Part shown: positions 24,575 to 36,060 of the stretch, in pieces
Layout of the letters: each line of letters begins with the position of its first letter
Numbering within the stretch: the stretch's first letter is position 1
NCBI RefSeq assembly: GCF_000002425.4
Contig: NC_037264.1
Span: forward strand, 8,446,104 to 8,510,103
Direction: 5' to 3'
DNA length: 64,000 nt
DNA from: Physcomitrium patens
Taxonomy: Eukaryota > Streptophyta > Bryopsida > Funariales > Funariaceae
The notes under the pieces: model-generated
The model's database searches: none
What the model was told of the DNA's origin: nothing
What the model saw: the letters and a program-made list of their open reading frames with translations, nothing else
Made by a program: the position numbers and the translations under genes

Positions 24575-27500
24575 TCAAAAGGCTTTTAATCCTAATCTCT
24601 GAATCAAGTCATGATATCTATCCTTGACTAATGCCTTTGTTAGCACATCAGCAAGCATGTCATTTGTAGCACAATACTTTATACCTATTATTCCATCTTC
24701 AATCTTCTCTCGTTTGAAATGATGTTGAACATCAATGTGCTTGGTCCTTGAGTGGTATTTTGGATTCTTAGAAAATACAAGACATCCTTGATTGTTACAC
24801 ATAATGAAAGTTGCTTCTAGTTGCACTAGACCAATGTCTTCTAAGAGTTGCCTTATCCAACACGCCTCCATTACACAATGATTTGCTGCCATGTACTCTG
24901 CCTCCATCATTGATCTTGTAATGGTAGGTTGTCTCTTGTAATTCCATGAAATGGCTCCCACTCCAATAAAGAATACATATCCTATTGTGGATCTTCTATC
25001 ATTTACATCTCCAATCCAATCCGCATCACAATAACCTTGCAAATCAATGTTCTTACCACCAAGACATAATTTGAAGTCTTTTGTACCTTTTAAGTACCTC
25101 AAAATCCTCTTTACTGTTTTCGAATGCATTGGTCTAGCCTTAGACATGTGTTGGCTTACGACACTCACCACATACGCAAGATCCACTCTTGTAGCCACTA
25201 TTGCATATATGAAAGAGCCTACTACTGCTTTGTATGGAATACTTTACATCTCACCTTCAACTTCTGCAAACTCCTCATCAGTGAGCTTCATCAACTTCAA
25301 ATTTACCTCTAAGGATGTTTCAATAGGCTTGCACTCCTCCATGTTGAATCGTTTCAATACTTCTTCAATGTACTTGGTTTGACTCATTGTAATGGTCTTG
25401 TTACCATGATCTCTTACAAATTCTACTCCCAAGCAATAGTGCAACTCTCCCAAATCACTCATATCATATTCCTTCTCTAATTTGGCCTTCATCCAATCCA
25501 TCTTTTCCATATTGTTAGCCAAGATGATCAAATCATCAACATAAAGGATTATAATCAGCAAGAACTCTCTAGATTGTATCACATACAATGAATGATCAGC
25601 TTCATTCCTTACAAATCCTTCATTGATAAAGAAGGTGTCAATTCGTTGGTACCATGCCCTTGGTGATTGTTTCAATCCATATAAAGATTTCTTCAATTAG
25701 CAAACAAGATGTTCTTTGCCTTGTTGTACAAATCCTTGAGGTTGGTCCATGTAGATGTCTTCTTACAATTTTCCATTCAAAAAGGCCGTCTTCACATCCA
25801 TTTGGTGTATTTCCAAATCCATTGCAGCCCCAATTGCTACAATGATCCTAATGGTGGTGAATTTGGCAATGGGTGCATAAATCTCATTGAAATCAATTCC
25901 AGCAACTTGTGAGTATTCTTTGGCAACCAATCTTGCCTTGTGCTTCACCACCACACCTATTACATCTCTTTTAGTCCTAAACACCTACTTACAACCAACA
26001 CTAGATCGATTTCTTGGAAGAGGTGCCAATTCCTATGTACCATTATCCATAAGAGATTGGTACTCTTCTTCCATAGCCTTCTCCCACTTGATTGCATCTT
26101 TACACTTCATAGCATGACACAAAGATAATGGATCAGCAAGAAGAGCAACATTTACATATTCTTTTCTTACTTGAGGGAAGATGTGATCCTTCCACCATTC
26201 GCCATGTTGCTTTCTTTCTCTCAATAGATATCTCCTTTCATTAATTGAAGAACATTCACCTTGTTCTACTTTTTGTTCTTTTTCAACTTTTAAACCTTGT
26301 CGTTTCTCACTCAATGGTTGATACTTTTCATCATTATCATTATCCCAATCTTCAACATCTTCATTTGTTTCATTGCTGGTCTTTTCAATTATATGAGCCT
26401 TTATCTTTTCAACCTACTTTGGCTTTTCATCTTCATTGATGTCATCTTCTTGTTTCTTTGCTGAATTCAAAGATGTGTCCACAAATACACCATTACTCCC
26501 ACTTGGACACATCTCCAAATGCTCACAAGCACTCTTGTGCTCAAAAAATGCAACATCACAACTTTTGATGATCTTCTTGGTTTCCAAGCACATTAGCCTA
26601 TATGCCTTAGTACCTTTACAATAACAAAGAAACACATACTTTGTATCTTTTGCATCAAGTTTGGACCTCATACAATCTGGTGTTTTTGCATATTTAATGC
26701 AACCAAAGGTCCTCATATTGGAAATGCTAAGTTGTCTCCCACTCCAAGCTTCTTGTGGTGTCATTAATGCAAGAGCACTTGTTGGACATCTATTTCTTGT
26801 ATATACTGCATTCACCATAGCTTCCGCCCAAAACTCATAGCCAAGATTTTGAGCATGAAGCATGCTCCTTGCTATCTCTACAATGGTTCGATTTGTCCTT
26901 TCAGCAACACCATTTTGTTGTGGAGTGTATGGAGTTGTAGTTTGTCTAGTAATTCCTTCATTCTTCAAATAAACATCAAATTGCTTAGACATATACTCAC
27001 CTCTATTGTCCGTACATAGCACCTTGATCTTGCATTCACTTTGTTTCTCAACAAGTGCTTTAAACTCCTTAAACCTCCAAAAGCATTCACTCTTGGCTTT
27101 AAGAATGTAGATCCAAATCTTTCTTGAATAATCATCAATGAAAGTGAGGAAATACCTTGATCCTCCAATACTTGTGTTTTTCATAGGTTCACATACATTC
27201 AAATGGACAATCTCTAGCAACTTGGTAGCACGTATTGCTACACTCTTTGAAAATGAGGCCCTTTGTTGTTTGCCTTGTATGCATCCTTCACATGCAAGTT
27301 ATTTTACATTATGGCTTGTATTGCCAAGATCTAGGCCAATTACCATGGTCTTCAGCTTTCTCATGTTCTTCACATTCAAATGGCCAAGGCAATGATGCCA
27401 TATATTCAACTTGTCTTGATTTGATGTAAACTCAGCAAATGCAGCTACCTCTACTCCATTCACCTTCTTACAAATGAGGTAGTACAAATTTCCTTCTTTC

Positions 27501-27930
27501 AAGCCTTTGAAGACCTTGTCTCCACTCAATGTTCTTACAAAACATCCATTCATGTCAAATTAAACTTTAAAGCCTTCCGTTACAAGTTTACTCACCGAAA
27601 GTAGGTTTTGCTTCATCTTAGGCACATGAAGGACGTTTTTGAGTGTGATCCTATTGGTTTGTCCATTCACAACCACCTTGACCATAATAGAGCCAATTCC
27701 AATGGCTTCACATATACCACTATCTACCAACACCACATTTGATGCTGCAATAGCCTCATAAGTTTCAAATGAACACTTTTAAGGTGTCATATGCTTGGAA
27801 CAACCTGAATCTACAATCCATCTTGACATGGCAGCCATTGAGGTTCCATTTGTTGCCATGAATGCATAATCTTGTCCTCCAAACTCATCTTGCACACTAT
27901 TTGCATTTTCCTTCTTCATCTTTTTGCCTT
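24575..27930 (-). pseudogene. Copia pol: protease, integrase, RT, RNase H
   Basis: Reading down the minus strand: protease with VDSGCSKHM (about 27800); the integrase zinc region with WHHCLGHLN and CEGC (27240-27430); the integrase core (26414-27220) with CTDNRGEY and QQNGVAERTNR; reverse transcriptase (25244-25984) with KTAFLNG and YVDDLIIL (about 25535); and RNase H (24575-25198) with DADWIGD and an ADVLTKAL C-terminus. About ten in-frame stops interrupt it, many TAG or TAA in place of Trp or Gln. The first catalytic Asp of integrase, normally in an HTDVCGP context, reads VHLNVCEP (Asp to Asn). Coding capacity is otherwise near complete, so decay is moderate. Confidence 0.93.
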
Positions 27931-27934
27931 TGAA

Positions 27935-28659
27935 GCAATTTCAAAAAAAATGGCCTATTTTGCCACAAATGAAGCAAGATTTGATATTACCTCCTTGTTT
28001 TGAATAGTTGTCCTTGCTTTGACGTGAGTAGAGTGCTGAATTTTCACTTTGAGGTTGCTTTGACGCTGCTTTTCTTTCTTCTTAGTTACTTCATGGGCAA
28101 GTCTTGCCGTCACATAATCCATTATAAGCTCTTTTAGCTTGATAGATTCTAATGCCACAATAAGGTAGTTGTAGGATTTGGGAAGGCTCATTAGTAAGGT
28201 CATGACAATATCACTTTCTTCTAAAGGCTTATCAACAATTGCTAGTTGGTTTGCAAGAGCCATTACCTTATTAATATGAGTCATGAGGTCTTCACCTTCT
28301 TCCATCTTGCAAGTGAAGAACTTGCTCCTTGTATAGATGATGTTGGATAAGTTCTTGCTCTCATAGATGTTGCAAAGAGTCTTCCATGCTTCTGCTGGTG
28401 CTTTGGAAGAGATAATGTGAGAGAAGTTGGCTTCATCTACATTTATTGCAATCAACCCAAAAGCCTTCTTTTTACGATGTTTGAACTCCTTCTTCTCCTT
28501 CATATTAGCATCTTTGTTTGGAGCCTCTTCATTATCATCTACAATATCCCAAAGATCGAAAGATGCCAACAAAAGCTCCATTTTGACCTTCCAATGGTAG
28601 AAATTTTCACCTCTAAACTTCTCAATAACTCTCAATTCTTCACCCTCACTTGAAGCCAT
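27935..28659 (-). pseudogene. Copia gag with CCHC zinc knuckle
   Basis: Starts with ATG at 28659 (MASSEGEELRVIEKF) and runs open to about 28080. It contains the usual copia gag features: FRGENFYHWKVKMEL near the N-terminus and the LLMSLPKSYNYLI core. A single-base frameshift near 28055-28085 then separates it from the zinc knuckle at 27935-27976. The knuckle reads CFICGKIGHFF, a stop, then NC, with all four CCHC ligands intact and one TGA, probably from an Arg codon. Gag packages the RNA into virus-like particles. Confidence 0.9.
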
Positions 28660-29122
28660 GTCTAAGGAAGAATTGTATCAAAAAAGATTGTAAGAAGAAG
28701 TCCTAATGCTCTCAAAATGAAAAAAAAAGGTTTTGCTGCCTTAAAATCACAAAATCCTTCTTTGTGAACAAACTAGTGTTATAACTCTCAAAAATACTCT
28801 CAACTTCACTTCTAAGACTTCTCACAAGACTGGTGAGCTTTCCAAATCTAAATTGTCACTTTAATATCTCTCTTATACTCACAAGTCACCTCTATACACC
28901 AAAAGAGGCCTACTAAGCACAATAAGCAATTTTATGTGATAAACCAACCATCAACACCAAAATACTCTTAACCAGAAGTAAGAGCAAATTAAGATCTAGT
29001 TCTAGATCTGAATCTGAAAGTTAGGTACTTTTAATGCCTAACATCAGCAACAACAACTTGATCTACTCCACACTTACAAAAATACTTCAAAGACTTCAAA
29101 AAAAACACTCAAGCAAATGTGA

Positions 29123-29136
29123 GTGGGTCCATAACC
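29123..29136 (-). other. Copia primer-binding site (internal tRNA-iMet type)
   Basis: On the minus strand the bases directly after the 5' LTR read GGTTATGGACCCAC. Thirteen of 14 match the complement of the anticodon arm of plant initiator tRNA-Met (GTGGGCCCATAACC). This site type is known from Drosophila copia, where a 5' half-tRNA is the primer. Confidence 0.8.
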
Positions 29137-29439
29137 TATTGAAAAAGAGAAGTCTAAAGGCTACAAACACTTAGCATCAGCAAGGATTGTACTCTAAGAG
29201 AAGTGTGGAAGAAGATAATTCTTACTTCCAATACTCTTTACTTATAGGTGGTGGTTTGCCCACCAACAAGGCAACTTCCATCCATTTGATATTACATCTG
29301 TTTCTACCTCATCTTACTAAAGCCTCGGTAGTACCACAATAACTTACTTTACCTCTTTGCTACATTTTTACTATTAGCAATATACTATACTTAAATTTTA
29401 TGTGGTTGTAACTAAGCAAGTACTTGCTGTTCTTCAACA
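29137..29439 (-). repeat. Copia 5' LTR
   Basis: Upstream LTR of the minus-strand copia element. On the minus strand it begins TGTTGAAGAACAG, the less decayed of the two copies. It is followed directly by the primer-binding site and is flanked by the ATATA target duplication at 29440-29444. Confidence 0.95.
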
Positions 29440-29800
29440 ATATATGCTATAATTAATTTCAGTAGAAGAAAGGCCTAAGTAGTATTCCAAGCTAGTATCA
29501 AGCTTACTAAGATGTTTTTGAAAAGAAGAATATTGATATTCTTCTAAAGCATCATTTATACGACTATTCCATTGATCTTTAAGAAGGAGCTCAACTACCA
29601 TTCAGACCAATCTATAGCTTATCACAAAAGAAGGTGGCTGCTCTCAAGGTGTACAATGACAAGAACTTGGCCAAAAACTTTATATGCTATTTTAAATGTC
29701 TAACTAAGCTCCTATCTTATTTATAAAGAAGAAAGATGGATCATTGTGGATGTGTATGGATTATTGAGGACTCAATAAGATTACCATTATGAATTAATAA
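29440..29800 (+). pseudogene. SP1 copy c, reverse transcriptase start
   Basis: Continuation of the SP1 reading after the copia insertion. It encodes a decayed linker and the RT N-terminal block, with a KKKDGSLWMCMDY-like stretch near 29728-29765. It is closely similar to the minus strand of 50770-51100. Homology stops near 29795, where AT-rich sequence and then the tandem repeat begin. Contains stops. Confidence 0.8.
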
Positions 29801-29829
29801 CATTTTTTTTTTCAGAGTATATATTGAAT

Positions 29830-31312
29830 TTGACTTTGAAATTTGAAGTACTTATTCTTAATTATTTTTAGATTTTTTTTGGAAGTCTTTTTAGAACGTA
29901 ATTCAAATTTAAATTTTAAATTTTGATGAATTTATTATTTATTATTTTTCTTTTTAAGCTTTCAAAAAAGCTCTGATTTGCTCTAAGAAGAGTTAGTTTG
30001 ATGTTGTGATTCTTTTTTGAATAAAGAAAGAATCAACTACTCTTTAAGATTTTTTTTGGAGGTTTGTTCATAGTTTATTTTGAATTTGAATTTGAAATTT
30101 TAAAACATTTTTTTTTCTCTTTATAAGCTTTTCAAAAAGCTTTTAGTCAAAAAATATTTATTCACTTCAACAAGAATTAGTATGAAGCTATGGTACCCTT
30201 TTGAATAAAAAAAGAACCAACCACTTTTTAAGATTTTTCTTTCAAGGTTTTTTCATAATATATTTTATATTTGGATTTGAAATTTTGAAGAGTTATTCTT
30301 TTTTTTATAAGCTTGCCAATCACTCTTTAGGATTTTTTTTAGAAATATTCATAGAATATGTTTGGAATTTAGATTTAAAATATTAGAGAATTATTTCTAT
30401 CTTTATAAGCTTTCCAAAAAGCATTCACTTATTCCAAGAGGAATTAATATGAAGGTGTAATGTTTTTTTGAATATAGAAAGAGCCAACCACTCTTTAGGG
30501 TTTTTTTTCATAGTGTATTTAAAATTTTATTTGAAATTTTGAAAAGTTATTTCTCTCTTTATAAACTTTCAAAAAAGCTCTTAATTACTCTAAGAAGATT
30601 TAATATGAACTTGTAGTATTTTTTTAGATAAAGAAAGAATTAACTATTTTTTAATATTTTTTTTGGAGGTTTTTTAGAATGTATTTTAAATTTGGATTTG
30701 AAATTTTAAAGAGTTATTTCTCTCTATATGAGATTTTCAAAAATCTCTTATTTTTTCTAAAAAGAATTTGTATAAATCTATGATATTCTTTTGGATTAAA
30801 AGCAAACTAGTCACTCTATAAGATTTTTCTTTGGAATTTTTTTCGTAATGTATTTCAAACTTAGATTTGAAATTTTAAAGAGTTGTTTCTTTCTTTATAA
30901 GCTTTTTAAAAAGGTCTCATTGAATCGAAAAATAATTAGTATAAAATTTCAATGTCTTTTGGATAACGAAAGAGTTAGCTATTCTTAAGGATTTTTTTTA
31001 TGGATGCTTTTTCAAAGTGTATTTTGAATTTGGATTTTAGATTTTGAAGAGTTATTTATCTTATTAAGAAATTTTTAGAATTATTTTATTCACTCCAAGA
31101 CTAATTAATATGAAATTGTGGTATCTTTATGTATAAAAAAAGAGCCAACTATACTTCAGGATTTTTCTTTGATATTTTTTTGTAGTATATTTCGAATTTG
31201 GATTTGAAATTTTGAAGAGTTCTTCCTTCTTTAATAAAATTACTAAAAAGCTTTTATTTACTTTGAGAAAAATTGATATGAAGTTAAGATATATTTTTTT
31301 TAATATAAAAAA
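29830..31312 (+). repeat. Tandem repeat, ~168-bp unit, about nine copies
   Basis: A recurrent block starting TTGAAATTTTGAAGAGTTAT occurs near 29836, 29914, 30092, 30277, 30374, 30531, 30698, 30867, 31035 and 31204. The last five lie 167-169 bp apart; earlier ones are irregular (78-185), indicating truncated units. Each full unit also carries an AAGCTTTCCAAAAAGC-like element, a GAATTAGTATGAAG-like element and an AGAGCCAACCACTC-like element. Units are non-coding and diverged. The array ends directly before the LTR at 31329. Confidence 0.85.
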
Positions 31313-31328
31313 GATTCATATATATATA

Positions 31329-31865
31329 TATCATGGATATACATATTTATTCCAATAATTAACTATATGATTAGATAGAAGTAGATAAAAGTAAATTATT
31401 TAGATAATATTTTATGAAAAAGCTTCATAGAAGCTCAATGATACAACTTTGACTTTAGACGTATTTGTAATTGATTGGTAGTTAGAAATTTAGTCAATAA
31501 ATTAGCCACGTATTGTACATATTGGTAGCTTATTGAACATGCTAATTATATGGCATATATATACAAAACTTTCCTTTCAAGTTAAGATATATGTCTTTTA
31601 ATTTAGATACATATTAGAGGTCCTATAAAACATCACCACATAGTTCTTGATTAAATAGTATATTGAGAGGTAAGAGAGAAGCCTTCTTTATTCTTGTCAA
31701 TGCCTTTCTAATGATTAGTCTTGTTTCAAGACTTTTTAATCTTCTTATCTTTGGCAATAATCATTCTAGTTGAATATTATATTATCTTTTTGTGATTCTT
31801 TAATTTTTTTGAATGATACAAGAATATATTAATCTTTTAGTTTTTTAAGATTCATGTCTTTGATA
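31329..31865 (+). repeat. SP1 LTR shared by copies c and d
   Basis: It begins TATCATGGAT (from TGTCATAGAC) and ends CTTTGATA. The next bases, GTATGACAAGAATTG, are a decayed form of the family primer-binding sequence, which makes this the 5' LTR of copy d. The same LTR ends copy c. Confidence 0.85.
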
Positions 31866-34800
31866 GTATGACAAGAATTGTAACTCATTGTTCTTATTTT
31901 ATTTTAGAAGTAAGTGGATTACTTCACTTCTATTATTGTATTTTTGAAAGTTACATATTATCTACCTTTAAATTAACTTATTTTTTTTTAATACTAATTT
32001 TTTCTTAAAAAAAAAAGAATTATTTTTTTTTGTAAAAAATTTTAGTTGATATTAGAGATTGTAGAATATTCTTCTCTAATTAAAATTTTAAAATTTGTTT
32101 GAATTATATATAGAAGAAAAAATTATGGATACTATTCTTAGCAAAAGTAGAAATAGATTTATAACTATTATAGATCTTTACAAACTTATCAACACTCTTA
32201 GGATCAAAATCACATATAGTTCCAACATGAATTATAGAGGTACTATTCTTACGCCTATGGAAGAAGTCAATAATGAAGTTCAAAGTTTGTACCAAAAAGT
32301 TGTACAATTAAAAGAAACAAGTAGATCTAATTTATAACTAAATCTTTCTACTACAAGTATAAGGGAGGCAAAGACAAGTATGTTAAAGAAGTTTGATAGA
32401 AGAAGATCAAAGTTTTGAGGATTTCTACAACAAGTAAAGTTCTATCTAAGATAAAATCTTTCTCAATATTTTGATGGATTTACTTAAGTTGGATTCATAA
32501 GAATACTTTTCTCTGAAAGCCATCTTTTTAAATTTGTATCTTTGATGGAAAAAGATTCAAGAATAATTTATGATTTGAATTCATTTTTGAAAGTATTTAT
32601 AGCTATATTTAGAAAAAATTATTAAAAAAATATAGCAAAGATCAAGCTTGTATTTCTATAACAAAGATTATATTTTGCTATCATATATGTTGTTAAATTT
32701 CAAAATCTTGTAATATGGATTGGAATAACAAAGCCTTTATCAATCAATTTTGATATGAATTAAAAGACAACAATAAACAAATTTCTTTAGCTACAATAGA
32801 GACCATGCAACTAAAATCTTATACAATACCTAAAAGAAAACTTATTTTCTCATTAGATCCTTCATCTTGTTTTATAATAGATGTTTTTTTAAGACCAAAA
32901 AATCACAAAGTTTAAACCATATTAGATTTAAGAGCCTCAACTTATTTTATAGATAAGACTTTATTAAAAAATCATAAATATATTTATTTTAAAAAATCAA
33001 ATCTATACATATAGAAATAATAGATGGACGTTTGTTGTCTTTTTGAGATGTTATCTATGAAATCATTCTTTCAAATATTACAACTAGTGGTCATAATTTC
33101 TTAATAATATTTAATGTGATTATATCTTTTTTGAATCTAATTATTTTAGGATTATCATGGCTAAAAAAATATAAGCCTGAAGTAGACTAAATTTTTCTTA
33201 GCCTTGATTTTTTTCATAGTTTAATTTGATATTTTGATAGTCAAGTAAAAATCTATGAGTCCAATACATCCAAAAACTTATTGGTAGGTATGAGAGCTTT
33301 ATATATGTTGCAAAAGAAGGATCATTTTTTGCTATATATGCTGTATATGTTCTTATTGGAAAAAATATTTCAAATAATACTCTAATCTAATATTAAGATT
33401 ATTAAGATATTTAAAAGCATCATCCCTAGGATTATTACATTGATCTTCAAAAGAAATTCAACCACCATTTAGATTAATTTATAGCTTATCACAAAATAAG
33501 TTGGACGTACTCAAGGATTATATTAATATAAATTTGGCTAAGAACTAAATATGCTATTTTAAATCTTCAATATGAGCTTTCATCTTATTTGTGAAGAAAA
33601 AAGACAGATCTTTGTAGATATATGTGGACTATCAAGACCTCAACAAGATCACCATCTAGAATAGATATTCTCTATTTTTGATTTTAAGACTTTTTGATCA
33701 ACTTAATCAAAAAAAGATCTTTATAAAAATAAATCTATGAGAAGTATATAATCTAATATGCATTAAAGAAGGAGATAAATAAAAAATTACATTTTGAATC
33801 AAGTATGGATATTTTAAAAATAATGTCATAGCATTTGGATTCATGAATGCACCAACTACTTTTTAATATTTAATAAACAATGTCTTTTTTGAGTTTCTTG
33901 ACGAATTTGTTATTTATCATCTAGACAATATCTTAATCTACTTTGAGAATATTAAAGAGCATGAAATTCATATTTTTTATGTCTTATAAAAACTAAAAAA
34001 TGTAAGATTATATGCCAAGATAGAAATGTAAATATTTTATATTATTTAAGTTATTTTAAACCATAGTCTTTTGTTTCTATGGATTTTGTCACAAAACTTT
34101 TAGTCTTAAGATCTTATGATTCTATATTCATGATATTAGATCGATTCACTAAAATGACACATTTTGTACTATGTACAAAATCTATCAAAAGTAAAAAATA
34201 GCTATACTTTTTTTAGTAATATTTATTACTATTATAGATTATTTAAAGATATTATATCACATAAGAGGATTCAATTTGTATTAAGATTTAAAAAAATCTT
34301 TATTAAGATTCTAGAGATGGATATAAAGCTCTTTGGCTTATTATCTTCATATTGATAGACAAAAAAAATCATATAAATCAAGTTTTGGAGTGATATTTGA
34401 GATGTATCATTAATAAGATGATTGGAATTTTTTTTTCCATTAGTAAATTTTCTTCATGATAACATGGTACATTCTTCTACTCAAAAAATACTTTTATTAT
34501 CAATTATAATTATCATCTATGACTTGATATTTTTGACCTTTCAAAAATTGATAATCCTATGATAAAAGATTTAGAAAATTATTTATTTGAGCTCTATACA
34601 TTAATAAAGGCACAATTAAAAGAAGCTTAAGAATAAGAGAAGATCAATCCACATATCTATCATAAGAAGCAACTTCAATTGCACATTGACAACAAATTAT
34701 GGTTATTTCTTTGCAATATCAAGATTAACTACTCTTGTGAGAATTTTAATTATCAAAGGCTTAGACCATTTTTTATTTGTGAATAAATCAATCATATTGC

Positions 34801-35007
34801 CTACTAATTATATATTTAAAAATCTATAAAGATCTATAAAATATTTCATATATCTCTTCTTGAGCCATATAAGACAATGAATATCTTGAGAAGAAGATAA
34901 ATGCTATCTCTTCCTATAAAAGTGAATAATAATAAAAAATTCAAATTAAAAAAAGTCTTAGATTCATTGCAATGCCAAAATAGATTAAAATATCTTGTTC
35001 ATTAGCG
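31866..35007 (+). pseudogene. SP1 copy d, decayed gag-pol
   Basis: The gag N-terminus (about 32110-32337) reads EEKIMDTILSKSRNRF and aligns with MEGKIIDAIFNGSENRF of copy e; its ATG has become ATA. One deletion joins mid-gag to the gag end near 32775. A protease remnant (about 32830-33300) and RT (about 33400-34030) follow. A second deletion removes the end of RT, RNase H and the integrase N-terminus, resuming in the integrase core near 34070 (DRFTKMTHFVL at about 34140-34170). The integrase C-terminus and GPY/F-type segment run to 35007. Numerous stops. Confidence 0.8.
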
Positions 35008-35527
35008 TGATATTATATAATATGTTATCTTTTTTAAAAATACATATAGCACTTTGTTGTGAAAGGTGAAGTTATATTTTATAAGTATTCAAAAAATCCT
35101 TATTGCTTTCATCCATATAAAAAGAATGCAATTTGAATTTTAATTCAAAAGTACTTAAAGTTAATACAAAGTATTCAAAAATCTCCTTTTTAATAATTTC
35201 AACCATACACAAACTCCAATTACCTTATTACTTTTATGATTAAGCAATTTTGATTTCTCTTTGCAAGTCCTAATCCTAGTCAGTGAGCTTAAAGAAGCTA
35301 TAACTTCTAATTTAATTGTCTACTTGGTACAAAAGTTATCTTAAAAATGCCACTATAAGTCTTTTAATATGTTAAAAAAATTGAGTCCAATCTAATTAAT
35401 AGATTGTGAGAAAACATCCAAAAAAATTGTAATAATATCACTTGGCTATCAACTCAAAAATTGATGCAAATATTTTAGTAGTATTTGTTTTTCAACTATA
35501 AGCTTTAGCTCAAAATCAATGCATAGC
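35008..35527 (-). repeat. LL1 left LTR, first part
   Basis: Aligns along its whole length with 45614-46136 of the right LTR (shared landmarks include AATTTGAATTTTAATTCAAA and TGCCACTATAAGTCTT). It is cut at 35527 by the insertion of SP1 copy e and resumes at 43170. The last five bases, ATAGC, are the target duplication of that insertion. Confidence 0.85.
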
Positions 35528-36058
35528 TATCACAGACATATATATTTATCTCAATAGTTACTTATATGATTAAATAAAAGTAGATAAATATAGAATAATT
35601 TCATAAAGTCTTCTAGAGAAGCTTTCTAGAAGCTTCATAGACGCAATTTTGATTTTAGATGTATTTGTAGGTTAGAAACTTGGCCAAAAAGCTAACCATG
35701 TATTAGTACCTTGTGGAATAAGCCAACTACGTGGCGCATACATAGATAACTTGCATTGCAAAATAAGACATGTGGCTAACAAAGTCAACATATGTTGGAG
35801 GTCATATAAGACATTGCCACGTAGCTCTTAATTAGATAGTATATATAGAGGCAAGAATGAAGCCTTCTTCATTCTTGTCAATGCCTTTCTAATCTTAGTC
35901 TTGTTTCAAGACTTTTTAGTCTTTCTTGTTTTTGGCAATAGCCATTCTAGTTAATATTACATCACCTTTTGGGTGACTTTTGAGTGACTTTTGAGTTCTC
36001 TTCAGTGATAGAAGACTGTATTCAAGATTCTCTTTCTTCGAGATTCATATCCTTGACA
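35528..36058 (+). repeat. SP1 5' LTR (copy e)
   Basis: 531 bp, from TATCACAGAC (ancestral TGTCATAGAC) to CCTTGACA. It pairs with 42615-43164, which has an extra ~50-bp internal duplication around the TAGCTTGTGGAACAAG motif. Confidence 0.95.
35842..35881 (+). promoter_or_regulatory. SP1 LTR promoter and start of R region
   Basis: A TATATA box (35842-35847) lies 28 bp upstream of CATTCTTGTCAA (35870-35881). That is the normal TATA-to-start distance. The predicted transcript would therefore begin with this 12-mer, complementary to the bases just inside the LTR (36061-36072). The start site is predicted and has not been shown. The segment also forms the right arm of a hairpin with 35852-35862. 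Confidence 0.65.
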
Positions 36059-36060
36059 AT

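Larger units (their letters stand above)
24255..29439 (-). mobile_element. Ty1/copia-type LTR retrotransposon
   Basis: Complete 5185-bp element with LTRs at 24255-24556 and 29137-29439 and a perfect 5-bp target duplication ATATA (24250-24254 and 29440-29444). Its order on the minus strand is LTR, primer site, gag, protease, integrase, reverse transcriptase, RNase H, purine tract, LTR. Integrase before reverse transcriptase defines copia. It is inserted in the pol region of SP1 copy c. The matching uninterrupted sequence is present on the minus strand near 51100. The two LTRs differ at roughly 5% of positions by hand count. Confidence 0.95.
22219..31865 (+). mobile_element. SP1 copy c, interrupted by a copia element
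   Basis: The 5' LTR (22219-22736) is followed by leader, gag and protease remnants. The copia element (24255-29439) splits the next part, and pol resumes from 29440 to about 29800. RNase H, integrase and chromodomain are missing. In their place is a ~168-bp tandem repeat (29830-31312) abutting the LTR at 31329-31865. That LTR also serves as the 5' LTR of copy d, so the two elements sit head to tail. No matching target duplication was found (GTTAT before 22219, GTATG after 31865). Confidence 0.7.

Noticed and set aside
24575-28659. The copia element as possibly still active
   Set aside because: About ten stops, a gag frameshift, loss of a catalytic integrase Asp and about 5% LTR divergence make it inactive.
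29830-31312. CRISPR-like array
   Set aside because: Units are contiguous, long and diverged, without unique spacers, in a plant nuclear context; a tandem satellite-like repeat explains it.
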